Below, in pieces: positions 1 through 6,345 of a stretch of 53,962 nucleotides of DNA. The stretch spans positions 1 to 53,962 of the forward strand of contig OMXP01000012.1 in assembly GCA_900315055.1 (NCBI GenBank), written 5' to 3'. Position 1 is the stretch's first letter. Each line of letters starts with the position of its first letter. The notes under the pieces were generated by a model. The model saw only the letters and a list, made by a program, of their open reading frames with translations. It searched no databases and was not told the origin of the DNA. Both the position numbers and the translations under genes were made by a program. Source of the DNA: an uncultured Lachnospiraceae bacterium. GTDB lineage: Bacteria; Bacillota; Clostridia; Lachnospirales; Lachnospiraceae.

Positions 1-318
1 GGCGTTCGCATGCACAGGTCCGTAAACATCAGTCAGGATGGAGTAGATACCATTCTCCGATGCTGCGCCAAGGGTCAGCATGTACAGGCCGACCTTTACT
101 TCGAAAGGAAGGGAATCCTTTACGCCGTAGTTTTGCGTCCACTGGTCGCTGTACATTGTGCGGTAGGCTTCGTTCGGATACATGGTTGTATTCGAAGCAG
201 CATGCCCGATCACCTTGCGGTGACCGTCGAGCATGACGAAGACCCGCCCATCATTGTGATTGATGTAGGCTTCACTTGGTATAGGTATTTCTTTCTTGTT
301 CCAATATATGTGAGACAT
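1..318 (-). CDS. DDE-type transposase, N-terminal part (runs off the window)
   Basis: An open frame of 106 codons without a stop runs from ATG at 318 to base 1 on the minus strand. The product begins MSHIYWNKKEIPIPSEAY and continues with GRVFVMLDGHRKVIGHAAS and a YGVKDSLPFEVKVGLYML stretch. This style (short YWN..IPIP start, a V-I-G-A-S segment, then a helix of GLYMLTLGAASENGIY) resembles the N-termini of DDE transposases of IS elements common in Clostridia. The catalytic part lies outside the window, so the family (IS4/IS1634-like is my guess) cannot be fixed. A good promoter sits just upstream. It borders the AT-rich toxin-antitoxin genes. The plus-strand frame over the same bases is its shadow. 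Confidence 0.65.
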   Translation of the reverse strand, partial: MSHIYWNKKEIPIPSEAYINHNDGRVFVMLDGHRKVIGHAASNTTMYPNEAYRTMYSDQWTQNYGVKDSLPFEVKVGLYMLTLGAASENGIYSILTDVYGPVHANA

Positions 319-359
319 TTATAATAGCCTTATAAATACATTACCGATAGGTCATTTAT

Positions 360-388
360 ATTATAGACTATTATAAATATAAAAGCAA
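360..388 (-). promoter_or_regulatory. Sigma-A type promoter of the transposase gene
   Basis: Read on the minus strand: -35 TTGCTT, 17-base spacer, -10 TATAAT, about 42 bases before the transposase ATG. The surroundings are very AT-rich. Confidence 0.55.
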
Positions 389-394
389 TAGGCT

Positions 395-436
395 GATGCC
401 CGAAAAAAGCCTTGATTTCAAGGAATTTTCGGCATC
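395..436. repeat. Imperfect inverted repeat near the IS end
   Basis: The arm GATGCCCGAAAA (395-406) is answered by TTTTCGGCATC (426-436), with an inner CCTTGA/CAAGG pairing. It lies just outside the transposase promoter, so it could be a terminal or subterminal repeat of the IS, or a hairpin shielding it from outside transcription. The other IS end is not in the window, so this cannot be decided. The rest of 319-536 is AT-rich without a gene. Confidence 0.4.
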
Positions 437-536
437 ACCGCAAATCGGCAGCAGCTAAATCAACTGGTCTATTACCGATCCACGGGTAATTTACGTCTAT
501 AAAGAATTTGCCAAGACGAATTTTTAGTAAAAACTG

Positions 537-565
537 TGGACACTGCTGCGAAAATACGATACCAT
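537..565 (+). promoter_or_regulatory. Probable promoter of the hicA-hicB-secB-like unit
   Basis: TGGACA, 17 bases, TACCAT. Predicted start near 572. The -10 abuts a perfect palindrome (564-588), the expected place for an autorepression operator. Confidence 0.4.
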
Positions 566-588
566 TGCAACTAGGAGGCAGTTGCAAT
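564..588. promoter_or_regulatory. Perfect 9-bp inverted repeat, candidate HicB operator
   Basis: ATTGCAACT, 7-base spacer AGGAGGC, AGTTGCAAT. The spacer contains a textbook Shine-Dalgarno. The palindrome covers the end of the -10 and the predicted start point. HicB-type antitoxins carry a DNA-binding domain and repress their own operons, so an operator here is expected. In RNA the same sequence can fold with the Shine-Dalgarno in the loop. Confidence 0.5.
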
Positions 589-601
589 GACATCAGCTTA
601 G
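587..601 (+). other. Four-codon leader ORF (MTSA) ahead of hicA
   Basis: ATG ACA TCA GCT TAG follows AGGAGG with an 8-base gap, the best ribosome binding site in this region. The toxin gene itself starts 11 bases after this stop with its own AGGAG five bases from the ATG. The leader may be accidental, or may set toxin translation by coupling. Confidence 0.3.
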
Positions 602-612
602 CAGGAGCATGA

Positions 613-870
613 ATGAGTAAACTGGATAAACAAAAAGAGCGGCTTCGAAGCTGCCCGGCTGACTATACATATACGGAAGCAGAAGGTCTTCTTACACAAC
701 TGGGTTTTACTATGTCAAATAAAGGAAAAACTTCGGGGTCAAGAGTGAAATTTTACCGTGCATCAGATGGTGCGATCATCTTGCTCCATAAGCCACATCC
801 TGGAAACCAGATGAAGAAGTATGCGGTCGAGCAGTTGTATGAATCATTAAAACAATTCGGAGATTTGTGA
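613..870 (+). CDS. hicA: HicA-family toxin of a HicAB-SecB-like module
   Basis: 85 residues. The layout matches the small HicA (YcfA-like) dsRNA-binding-fold toxins, mRNA interferases: an N-terminal helix (about 20-31), a GKTSGSRVKFYR strand-turn-strand (38-49), then the HKPHPG motif (59-64) and a closing helix ending in LKQFGDL. Many HicA proteins have a GSH segment; here it reads GSR, and the histidines lie in HKPHPG, a pattern I associate with a subgroup of the family. The start ATG613 has AGGAG at 603-607. The stop overlaps the hicB start (TGATG), so translation is probably coupled. Base composition is clearly more AT-rich than the core genes, which suggests horizontal gain. Confidence 0.78.
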   Translation: MSKLDKQKERLRSCPADYTYTEAEGLLTQLGFTMSNKGKTSGSRVKFYRASDGAIILLHKPHPGNQMKKYAVEQLYESLKQFGDL

Positions 871-1340
871 TGAATATTTTGGAATACAAAGGCTATTATA
901 CAAAAATTGAGTATAACGTTGAGGACAGGGTTCTCTATGGAAAAATCGAGGGAATTCGTGATCTAGTAAATTTTGAAAGTGATAATGCGGCTGATATTGA
1001 AAATGAATTTCATGCGGCAGTAGATGACTATCTTGAATTCTGTAAAGAGGTTGGCAAAGAGCCAGATAAGGAATATAAGGGATCTTTTAATATTAGGATC
1101 AATCCGGAATTACACAGGAGTCTTGTAGGCATATCCTTTAAAAACGGCAGGACCTTAAATGCCACAATAGAAAAAGCTCTTGAAGAGTATGTAAGCAGGT
1201 ATTATTCTCTCCCTTCCTGGGAAGATGCAAAGTCACCAATTTTAAATTATTCTGATGCTGCATCTTATAAAACTTCCCCTGAAAATGCAGAAAAACATAT
1301 TATAGCTTTTAAAATGGATGATCAGAGGTTACAACAATGA
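870..1340 (+). CDS. hicB: HicB-family antitoxin with C-terminal extension
   Basis: 156 residues from ATG870; GTG867 would add one residue, but ATG overlaps the hicA stop as TGATG. Residues 1-65 form the HicB domain (YYTKIEYNVEDRVLYGKIEG, then a helix ending DDYLEFCKEVG). Residues 72-108 are a ribbon-helix-helix DNA-binding segment (FNIRINPELH..LNATIEKALEEYV). Most HicB proteins end about there. This one has some 44 more residues (113-156), polar with scattered aromatics (SLPSWEDA, ILNYSDAASYKTS, IIAFKMDDQR). A SecB-like gene follows with an ATGA overlap. In TAC systems such a tail (the chaperone addiction region) makes the antitoxin unstable unless the chaperone binds it. The function of this tail is inference. 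Confidence 0.8.
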   Translation: MNILEYKGYYTKIEYNVEDRVLYGKIEGIRDLVNFESDNAADIENEFHAAVDDYLEFCKEVGKEPDKEYKGSFNIRINPELHRSLVGISFKNGRTLNATIEKALEEYVSRYYSLPSWEDAKSPILNYSDAASYKTSPENAEKHIIAFKMDDQRLQQ

Positions 1341-1768
1341 TTGAGAACTTAGCTGAGTATTTCAAACCTGAACATGAATATTACCTCGCGAATATTGCAT
1401 ATGAAAGACTGGATATGCAAGAAGAAAAATCACATTCATTAAAGTGCACAGATGATATTTCAACTAAAATTATTGGTAATGAATATTTGGAATTAATTGT
1501 AACAAGAAAACTTGAATTCCAACCAAGTGAGATTTTTAACCTCTCTGTTTCCTATGGCGCGAGACTCCAGTTTGTGCCGGAAAGATTAGCAGAATACAAT
1601 TGGAGCAACATTGACCTGAATGAGGAGTTCAGATTAAATGGAAGATTTGTGACGTTTAATCTGCTGAACAGAATTTCTCTTTTGGTCGGAGAAATTACAT
1701 CGTCATATGGACAGACTCCACTGATTCTAGCTCCAAACTTTATTCATATAAATAGTTCGAATAGCTGA
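1337..1768 (+). CDS. SecB-like chaperone of a toxin-antitoxin-chaperone unit
   Basis: 143 residues, close to SecB (about 155). The C-terminal third has the SecB signature pattern: LLNRISLLVGEITSSYGQTP then LILAPNF, matching the family's Y-A-R-E..S.LV.R..FP.L.L.PVNF. The middle (LELIVTRKLEFQPSEIFNLSV) fits the alternating beta strands of the SecB fold. General secretion in Firmicutes does not normally use SecB, and the gene overlaps hicB by four bases (ATGA), so a dedicated antitoxin chaperone, as known for Rv1957 with HigBA in Mycobacterium tuberculosis, is the likely role. Similarity is by motif only; a fold prediction would settle it. It is the last gene of the AT-rich islet. Confidence 0.68.
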   Translation: MIENLAEYFKPEHEYYLANIAYERLDMQEEKSHSLKCTDDISTKIIGNEYLELIVTRKLEFQPSEIFNLSVSYGARLQFVPERLAEYNWSNIDLNEEFRLNGRFVTFNLLNRISLLVGEITSSYGQTPLILAPNFIHINSSNS

Positions 1769-1923
1769 AATTGAATAAAAGCATCACGGACAGTATTTTA
1801 GACGTTTACGGTAGAGAAGAACTCATTCTCTGACCAATGCATCGTTTCGCCTGTTTGGTGGTATCATGTATCCGGCGGAGAGATTTTCTGCAAACTGGAA
1901 CCGGAAAGGACTGACTGATTGCG

Positions 1924-2679
1924 ATGAAGACAAAAATCTGGGCACACCGCGGCGCTTCGGCAGAAGCCCCGGAAAACACCATGACTGCATACCGCCTCGC
2001 AGCGGAAGAGAAGGCGGATGGCATTGAACTCGATGTTCAGCTCTCCCATGACGGAGAACTGGTGGTGATTCACGACGAGACCCTGGACCGCACGACCAAC
2101 GGACACGGATATGTTGCGGAGTTCAGCCTGAAGGAGCTTCGTGCCCTTCGCGCGGACCGGACCATTCCCCTCGAGGACGGAGAGCGCATTCCGACGCTCC
2201 ATGAGGTCCTTTCGTTCCTGAAGGACACGGACTTAAAGCTCAACATCGAGCTGAAGAACAGCGTTGTCCCCTATCCCGGAATGGAGGAGAAGGTGATCCG
2301 CACCGTAGAGGCGGCAGGTCTTTCCGACCGCGTGATCTATTCGTCCTTCAACCATGAGAGCATGGTCAAAATCCACGAGATCAACCCTGATGCAAAGTGC
2401 GGCCTGCTCTATTCCGACGGCTTTGTGAATGTTCCGTCCTATGCAAAGAAGCTTGGAATGAACGCCATTCACCCGGACAAGGTGAGGGCTCTTGGAACGG
2501 ACCTCATCGAGAAGGCCCACGAGAAGGGACTGAAGGTGAACATCTGGACCGTCAACGACGAGAAGGAGATGGATACCCTGATCCGCGCCGGTGCCGATGC
2601 GCTCATCACGAACGTGCCGAAGAAGGCGCGGAAGGTCCGCAAGGCGATCAAAAAGGAAGCAAAGGTCGAGAAGATCTGA
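1924..2679 (+). CDS. Glycerophosphodiester phosphodiesterase
   Basis: 251 residues, the usual size of cytosolic UgpQ-type enzymes; no signal peptide. It hydrolyses glycerophosphodiesters from phospholipid turnover to glycerol-3-phosphate and an alcohol. Visible motifs are AHRGASAEAPENT (7-19) with the catalytic His-Arg, the metal-binding GIELDVQLSHDGELVVIHD (33-51), LNIELKN, and the late HEKGLKVNIWTVND segment, all along a TIM barrel. The C-terminus is a lysine-rich helix. GGAAAGG lies some 15 bases before ATG1924. This is the first gene with the GC-rich codon use of the core genome, so the islet ends between 1768 and here. It stands alone and ends at a bidirectional terminator. Confidence 0.9.
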   Translation: MKTKIWAHRGASAEAPENTMTAYRLAAEEKADGIELDVQLSHDGELVVIHDETLDRTTNGHGYVAEFSLKELRALRADRTIPLEDGERIPTLHEVLSFLKDTDLKLNIELKNSVVPYPGMEEKVIRTVEAAGLSDRVIYSSFNHESMVKIHEINPDAKCGLLYSDGFVNVPSYAKKLGMNAIHPDKVRALGTDLIEKAHEKGLKVNIWTVNDEKEMDTLIRAGADALITNVPKKARKVRKAIKKEAKVEKI

Positions 2680-2729
2680 GTATCGGGCAGGGCTGTTGGC
2701 CTGTCTTTGAATTTCATTTACAGTACGCA

Positions 2730-2766
2730 AAAGGAGCAGAACCCGCGAGGGTCCTGCTCCTTTCTT
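2730..2766. terminator. Bidirectional intrinsic terminator
   Basis: AAAGGAGCAG (2730-2739) pairs with CTGCTCCTTT (2754-2763), with T-rich sequence on one side and A-rich on the other. It serves the convergent glycerophosphodiesterase and L,D-transpeptidase genes. Confidence 0.8.
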
Positions 2767-2787
2767 GATGGCCTGATTTTCTGTTTT

Positions 2788-4596
2788 TTACTGCTGACTT
2801 GATGCCGCAGCGGCTGCCTGGGCGGCAAGATCTGCCTGCACCTGTGCCTCTGCCTGCTCTCTCGTCATGCCGTTTACGGTCATGTAGTTCTGGACGGCCT
2901 GCTCGATGATCGCCTGCTGGCTTGCATCGGTGCCGGCATTCTCCGTGGCCGTGGCAGACGATGCGGTAGACGCGGAGCTCGATGCAGCGGACGAATCCGT
3001 TGTCGAGGACGCTGCCGTGGACGCATCGGAGGACGAAGCGGAAGATGCAGCTGATGCGGCGTCATCTGCCTGGACAGCTGCCTGCTCCTCAAGATCCTCG
3101 GCGACCTGTGCCTTTGCCTGCTCCTTGGTCATGCCGTAGACATCGATGTAGTTCTGCACGGCCTGATCGTAGACCTTCTTCTCCTCGTCGGTGAAGTTTG
3201 CGGTGATGTCGTCGCTGTCCTTGTCGGAGGATTCCGAATCACTGGAGTCCGCCGTGCCGGAGTCCGCGGTGTAGTTGCCGCTTGCGGCATCCGACTGGCT
3301 CAGACCGCCGTAGACGAACACCGGCATGCCCGCATAGACCTTGGAGAAGATCGTCTGGGCCGCCGAGAGCGGCAGGTTCACGCAGCCGTGGGATCCGCCG
3401 GTCGCATAGATCGTGCCGCCGAACGCCGAGCGCCAGGTGGCGTCATGCATGCCGACGCCCATGTAGAAGGGCATCCAGTAGGAGACCGGGGTGGAATACC
3501 CCTCGCCCTTCAGCGTTGCGTCCTTCTGGCAGAACATGATGTAAAACGCACCGTCCGGTGTGCCGTGGCCGGTGGACGCCTTGCCGGAGACGCAGTCCGT
3601 GTCAAAGACGCACACGCCGTCGCGGTAGACGTAGACGTGCTGGCTGTCGAGATCGATCTCGACATAATCGCCGCCCCAGTCCTGGGTCTGGGAGAGAACG
3701 GCGCCCTTATTGGACCAGACCGGATCGATGGTGGCCGTCTGCTGCGCGGTGATCGCATTGATGATGGATGCCGCCGTGGACTCGGAGTCCAGTGCCCAGC
3801 CATAGGTGCCGGGGACGATGGAGACCGTGCCGCCGCCGGTCTTTGCGAGGGTTCTCGTGTTGCCGGTGGTGTTGTACTTGTTGACGAGGGTCTGGACATA
3901 GTCCGCGATCTTCGTCTGATCGACAGTGATGCTGCCGTTATCCTCGATCAGCCAGCTCTTGATCGTGTCAAAGTCGATGGTCTCGAGCGTCCCCTCAAAG
4001 TTCAGGGACACCGTGAAGGACTCGATGCTGTCAATGCCATCTTTCGTGGACAGCTCGGTGTCCGCGATCTCGACCTCCTGGCTCGTGTAGCAGCCCGCAT
4101 CATCGAGGGAGAGGCTGGTCTGACCGCTCATGATCGCGCTCTCGATCGCCGTGAAGGCCTTGTTGGTGTCGAGGTTGTCGATGCCCTTCGTGAGCTCGAC
4201 GACCTTGTCCTGCAGAGCCTGCTCGTCAAGGTTCAGGTCAGAGCTCGACCCGGTTGTGAGATTGACCCCTTTGATGTTGTCCGTGATCCAGCTGTAGTTC
4301 TTGCCGCTGCTCACAAGATCCGAGAGGTCAACGCTCGTATCCCCGTTCAGACCGATTTCCTCTCCGGTGATCACCGCGCTGAAGTTATCCCGGCCGGTGA
4401 TCGTAAGAGAATAGGTGGACGGATCCGTAAGGGAGCAGAGATTTTCCGCCTCTGCCACGGTCTTCAGAGAGACATCCGTGCCGTTGATGGTTGATCCCAA
4501 GGGGAAGCGTCCCGCGAACACGGTTGCGCCCTCCAGATAGATCAGCCCCGCCGCGGCCGCGATGGACACGGCGGCACATATGCCTTTGTTCATCAT
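2788..4596 (-). CDS. Membrane-anchored L,D-transpeptidase with duplicated C-terminal motif
   Basis: 602 residues from ATG4596, set by GGAGG eight bases upstream; an in-frame start 31 codons earlier lies upstream of the promoter. Residues 5-22 are a signal anchor. Residues about 30-290 hold two repeats of the PG_binding_4 type. Residues about 311-430 are a YkuD catalytic domain with GHGTPDG (343-349) and SHGCVNL (402-408), Cys405 being the nucleophile that makes 3-3 peptidoglycan crosslinks outside the membrane. After it come a Ser/Asp-rich linker, a helical segment (YDQAVQNYIDVYGMTKEQA, about 476-494), an Ala/Ser linker of about 50 residues and a second copy (EQAVQNYMTVNGMTREQAEA, 565-584). 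The tail motif is not one I know. Confidence 0.9.
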   Translation of the reverse strand: MMNKGICAAVSIAAAAGLIYLEGATVFAGRFPLGSTINGTDVSLKTVAEAENLCSLTDPSTYSLTITGRDNFSAVITGEEIGLNGDTSVDLSDLVSSGKNYSWITDNIKGVNLTTGSSSDLNLDEQALQDKVVELTKGIDNLDTNKAFTAIESAIMSGQTSLSLDDAGCYTSQEVEIADTELSTKDGIDSIESFTVSLNFEGTLETIDFDTIKSWLIEDNGSITVDQTKIADYVQTLVNKYNTTGNTRTLAKTGGGTVSIVPGTYGWALDSESTAASIINAITAQQTATIDPVWSNKGAVLSQTQDWGGDYVEIDLDSQHVYVYRDGVCVFDTDCVSGKASTGHGTPDGAFYIMFCQKDATLKGEGYSTPVSYWMPFYMGVGMHDATWRSAFGGTIYATGGSHGCVNLPLSAAQTIFSKVYAGMPVFVYGGLSQSDAASGNYTADSGTADSSDSESSDKDSDDITANFTDEEKKVYDQAVQNYIDVYGMTKEQAKAQVAEDLEEQAAVQADDAASAASSASSSDASTAASSTTDSSAASSSASTASSATATENAGTDASQQAIIEQAVQNYMTVNGMTREQAEAQVQADLAAQAAAAASSQQ

Positions 4597-4646
4597 GCTT
4601 GATACCTCCGTAGAGTTCAAAGTGTTAAACTCATTGCGTACAATAC

Positions 4647-4674
4647 AGTATAGAGACATTTCGGCAAAGCGCAA
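4647..4674 (-). promoter_or_regulatory. Promoter of the L,D-transpeptidase gene
   Basis: Minus strand TTGCGC, 16 bases, TATACT. Predicted start near 4640, giving a 5' leader of about 45 bases. Confidence 0.6.
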
Positions 4675-4735
4675 GCCATCAATTGCCAAACTTTGTGGCA
4701 GGAGAGCCTGGTTCCTGTGGAATATGTCTCAGGCT

Positions 4736-4758
4736 GGCAGCCCCGACCCGGGGCTGCC
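4736..4758. other. Perfect 9-bp GC-rich stem-loop in the 4597-4934 gap
   Basis: GGCAGCCCC, loop GACCC, GGGGCTGCC. There is no T-run on either side, so not a plain terminator. It lies between the divergent transpeptidase and MATE genes, about 180 bases before the MATE start. The rest of the gap shows only a weak -10 (TATTAT near 4892) before the MATE gene. Confidence 0.5.
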
Positions 4759-4934
4759 GGCTGGATTCTCTTCCATAAATCATCCCCGCACCCGGAATCG
4801 GTGAAAATATTGCTGGAAGGAGAGTGGAAGCAGGGTTGCCATCGGGTGTATCATTTTGTCCCGGACCCTTTCCATGCCTTTCGTGTGGAAAGAATTATTA
4901 TACAACGTAAGAGAAAAGAAAGTGTTTTAAAACC

Positions 4935-6344
4935 GTGAAAAACGATGCACGCCCGACAGGCCTTTCCGCCAGAATCGGCAGTCATTTTTATGATGCCACA
5001 AAAATCGACTGGGATCATCTGCTCTTTACAAAGGAAGATCTGCGTCATCTTCTCGTGCCGCTGATTCTCGAACAGCTGCTGAGCCAGTTCATGGGAACCA
5101 TGGACTCGGTCATGGTATCGCGTGTCGGAGAGGAGGCGATCTCCGCCGTTTCCCTCGCCGATTCCATCAACGTGCTCGTCCTGCAGATCTTCGCGGCCCT
5201 GGCTGCGGGCGGCACGATCCTGTGCTCCCAGTACCTGGGGCACGGGGACAGGGAGAAAAGCAACGAGGCGGCAAAACAGCTTCTCCTGACGGTCCTTGTG
5301 ATCGCAGGTGCCGCGGGGCTTCTGTGCTTTGCCTTCCGGCGCCCGCTCCTTGGCCTCATCTTCGGCACCACCGATCCCCTTGTCATGGAAGATGCGGTGG
5401 TGTACTTTGCCTATACAAGCCTCTCGTTCCCGTTTATCGCACTGTATCAGGCGGGGGCTGCGCTCTTTCGGGCAGGCGGGAACTCGCGCCTGCCGATGGT
5501 GATCTCGGCGATCTCGAACGGCATGAACATCGCGGGCAACGCGGTGCTGATCTTTGCCATCGGCATGGGCGTTGCGGGCGCCGCGCTCTCAACGCTGTTA
5601 TCCCGCATTTTCTGTGCCGTCGTGATCCTGATCATGCTCCGTCTCCCCCGGCAGGACATCGTGGTGAAGAACTTTATTGTCCGGCCGAACCGCTCGATGA
5701 TCACAAGGCTTCTTGCGATCGGCGTGCCCTCCGGCATTGAGAACGGCATGTTCCAGTTCGGAAAGCTTGCCATCCAGTCCTCGGTTGCAACCCTGACCGT
5801 GAGCCAGATGGCAGCCCAGTCGATGGCAGCCCTTCTCGAGGGCCTGAACGGAATCGGCGCAGTCGGCGTCGGCATCGGACTCATGACGGTCGTCGGACAG
5901 TGCATGGGCGCAGGCCGGAAAGAAGAAGCAAAGTACGAGATCTTCGAGCACATGAAGATCGGCGAATTCGTGATTCTCCTCTCGGTTGTCGTGATCCTTC
6001 TTCTCACGAAGCCGATCACGATGATCGGCGGCTTCTCGAAGGAGACGGCGGATCTGTGCTTTTACATGATGTGCTGGATCAGCATCGTAAAGCCCATTGT
6101 CTGGATCGGGGCATTCATGATCGGGTACGGCATCCGGGCCGCAGGCGATGTGAAGTGGTCGATGATCACTTCCTCCATCACGATGTGGACCTGCAGAGTG
6201 CTTCTTTCAACCATCTGCATCCGCGTGCTGCACACGGGTCCGATCGGTGTCTGGATCGGCATGTTTTCCGACTGGACGCTTCGTGCGGTTCTGTTTTCGC
6301 TTCGCTTCCGCTCCGGGAAATGGCTCTATCATAAGGTAATTTAG
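4935..6344 (+). CDS. MATE family efflux transporter (first of a tandem pair)
   Basis: 469 residues with about twelve membrane segments in two similar halves, as in Na+ or H+ driven MATE exporters of drugs and cationic metabolites. The first helix region reads LLVPLILEQLLSQFMGTMDSVMVSRVG, a typical MatE start with the D-x-V/I-M-V pattern. A polar leader of about 35 residues precedes it, longer than usual. The only start codon before the domain is GTG4935; no strong Shine-Dalgarno is visible, and an in-frame stop lies at 4908. The next gene starts one base after the stop, so the pair is translationally linked. Substrate unknown. Confidence 0.88.
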   Translation: MKNDARPTGLSARIGSHFYDATKIDWDHLLFTKEDLRHLLVPLILEQLLSQFMGTMDSVMVSRVGEEAISAVSLADSINVLVLQIFAALAAGGTILCSQYLGHGDREKSNEAAKQLLLTVLVIAGAAGLLCFAFRRPLLGLIFGTTDPLVMEDAVVYFAYTSLSFPFIALYQAGAALFRAGGNSRLPMVISAISNGMNIAGNAVLIFAIGMGVAGAALSTLLSRIFCAVVILIMLRLPRQDIVVKNFIVRPNRSMITRLLAIGVPSGIENGMFQFGKLAIQSSVATLTVSQMAAQSMAALLEGLNGIGAVGVGIGLMTVVGQCMGAGRKEEAKYEIFEHMKIGEFVILLSVVVILLLTKPITMIGGFSKETADLCFYMMCWISIVKPIVWIGAFMIGYGIRAAGDVKWSMITSSITMWTCRVLLSTICIRVLHTGPIGVWIGMFSDWTLRAVLFSLRFRSGKWLYHKVI

Positions 6345-6345
6345 T

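Noticed and set aside
10..324. 104-codon plus-strand frame at the left edge
   Set aside because: The minus strand encodes a recognisable transposase start with promoter over the same bases.
3388..4494. 368-codon plus-strand frame
   Set aside because: Antisense to the L,D-transpeptidase with intact catalytic motifs.
4690..4934. Guanidine-type riboswitch before the MATE genes
   Set aside because: One simple hairpin only; the conserved loops of ykkC or mini-ykkC classes are not seen.
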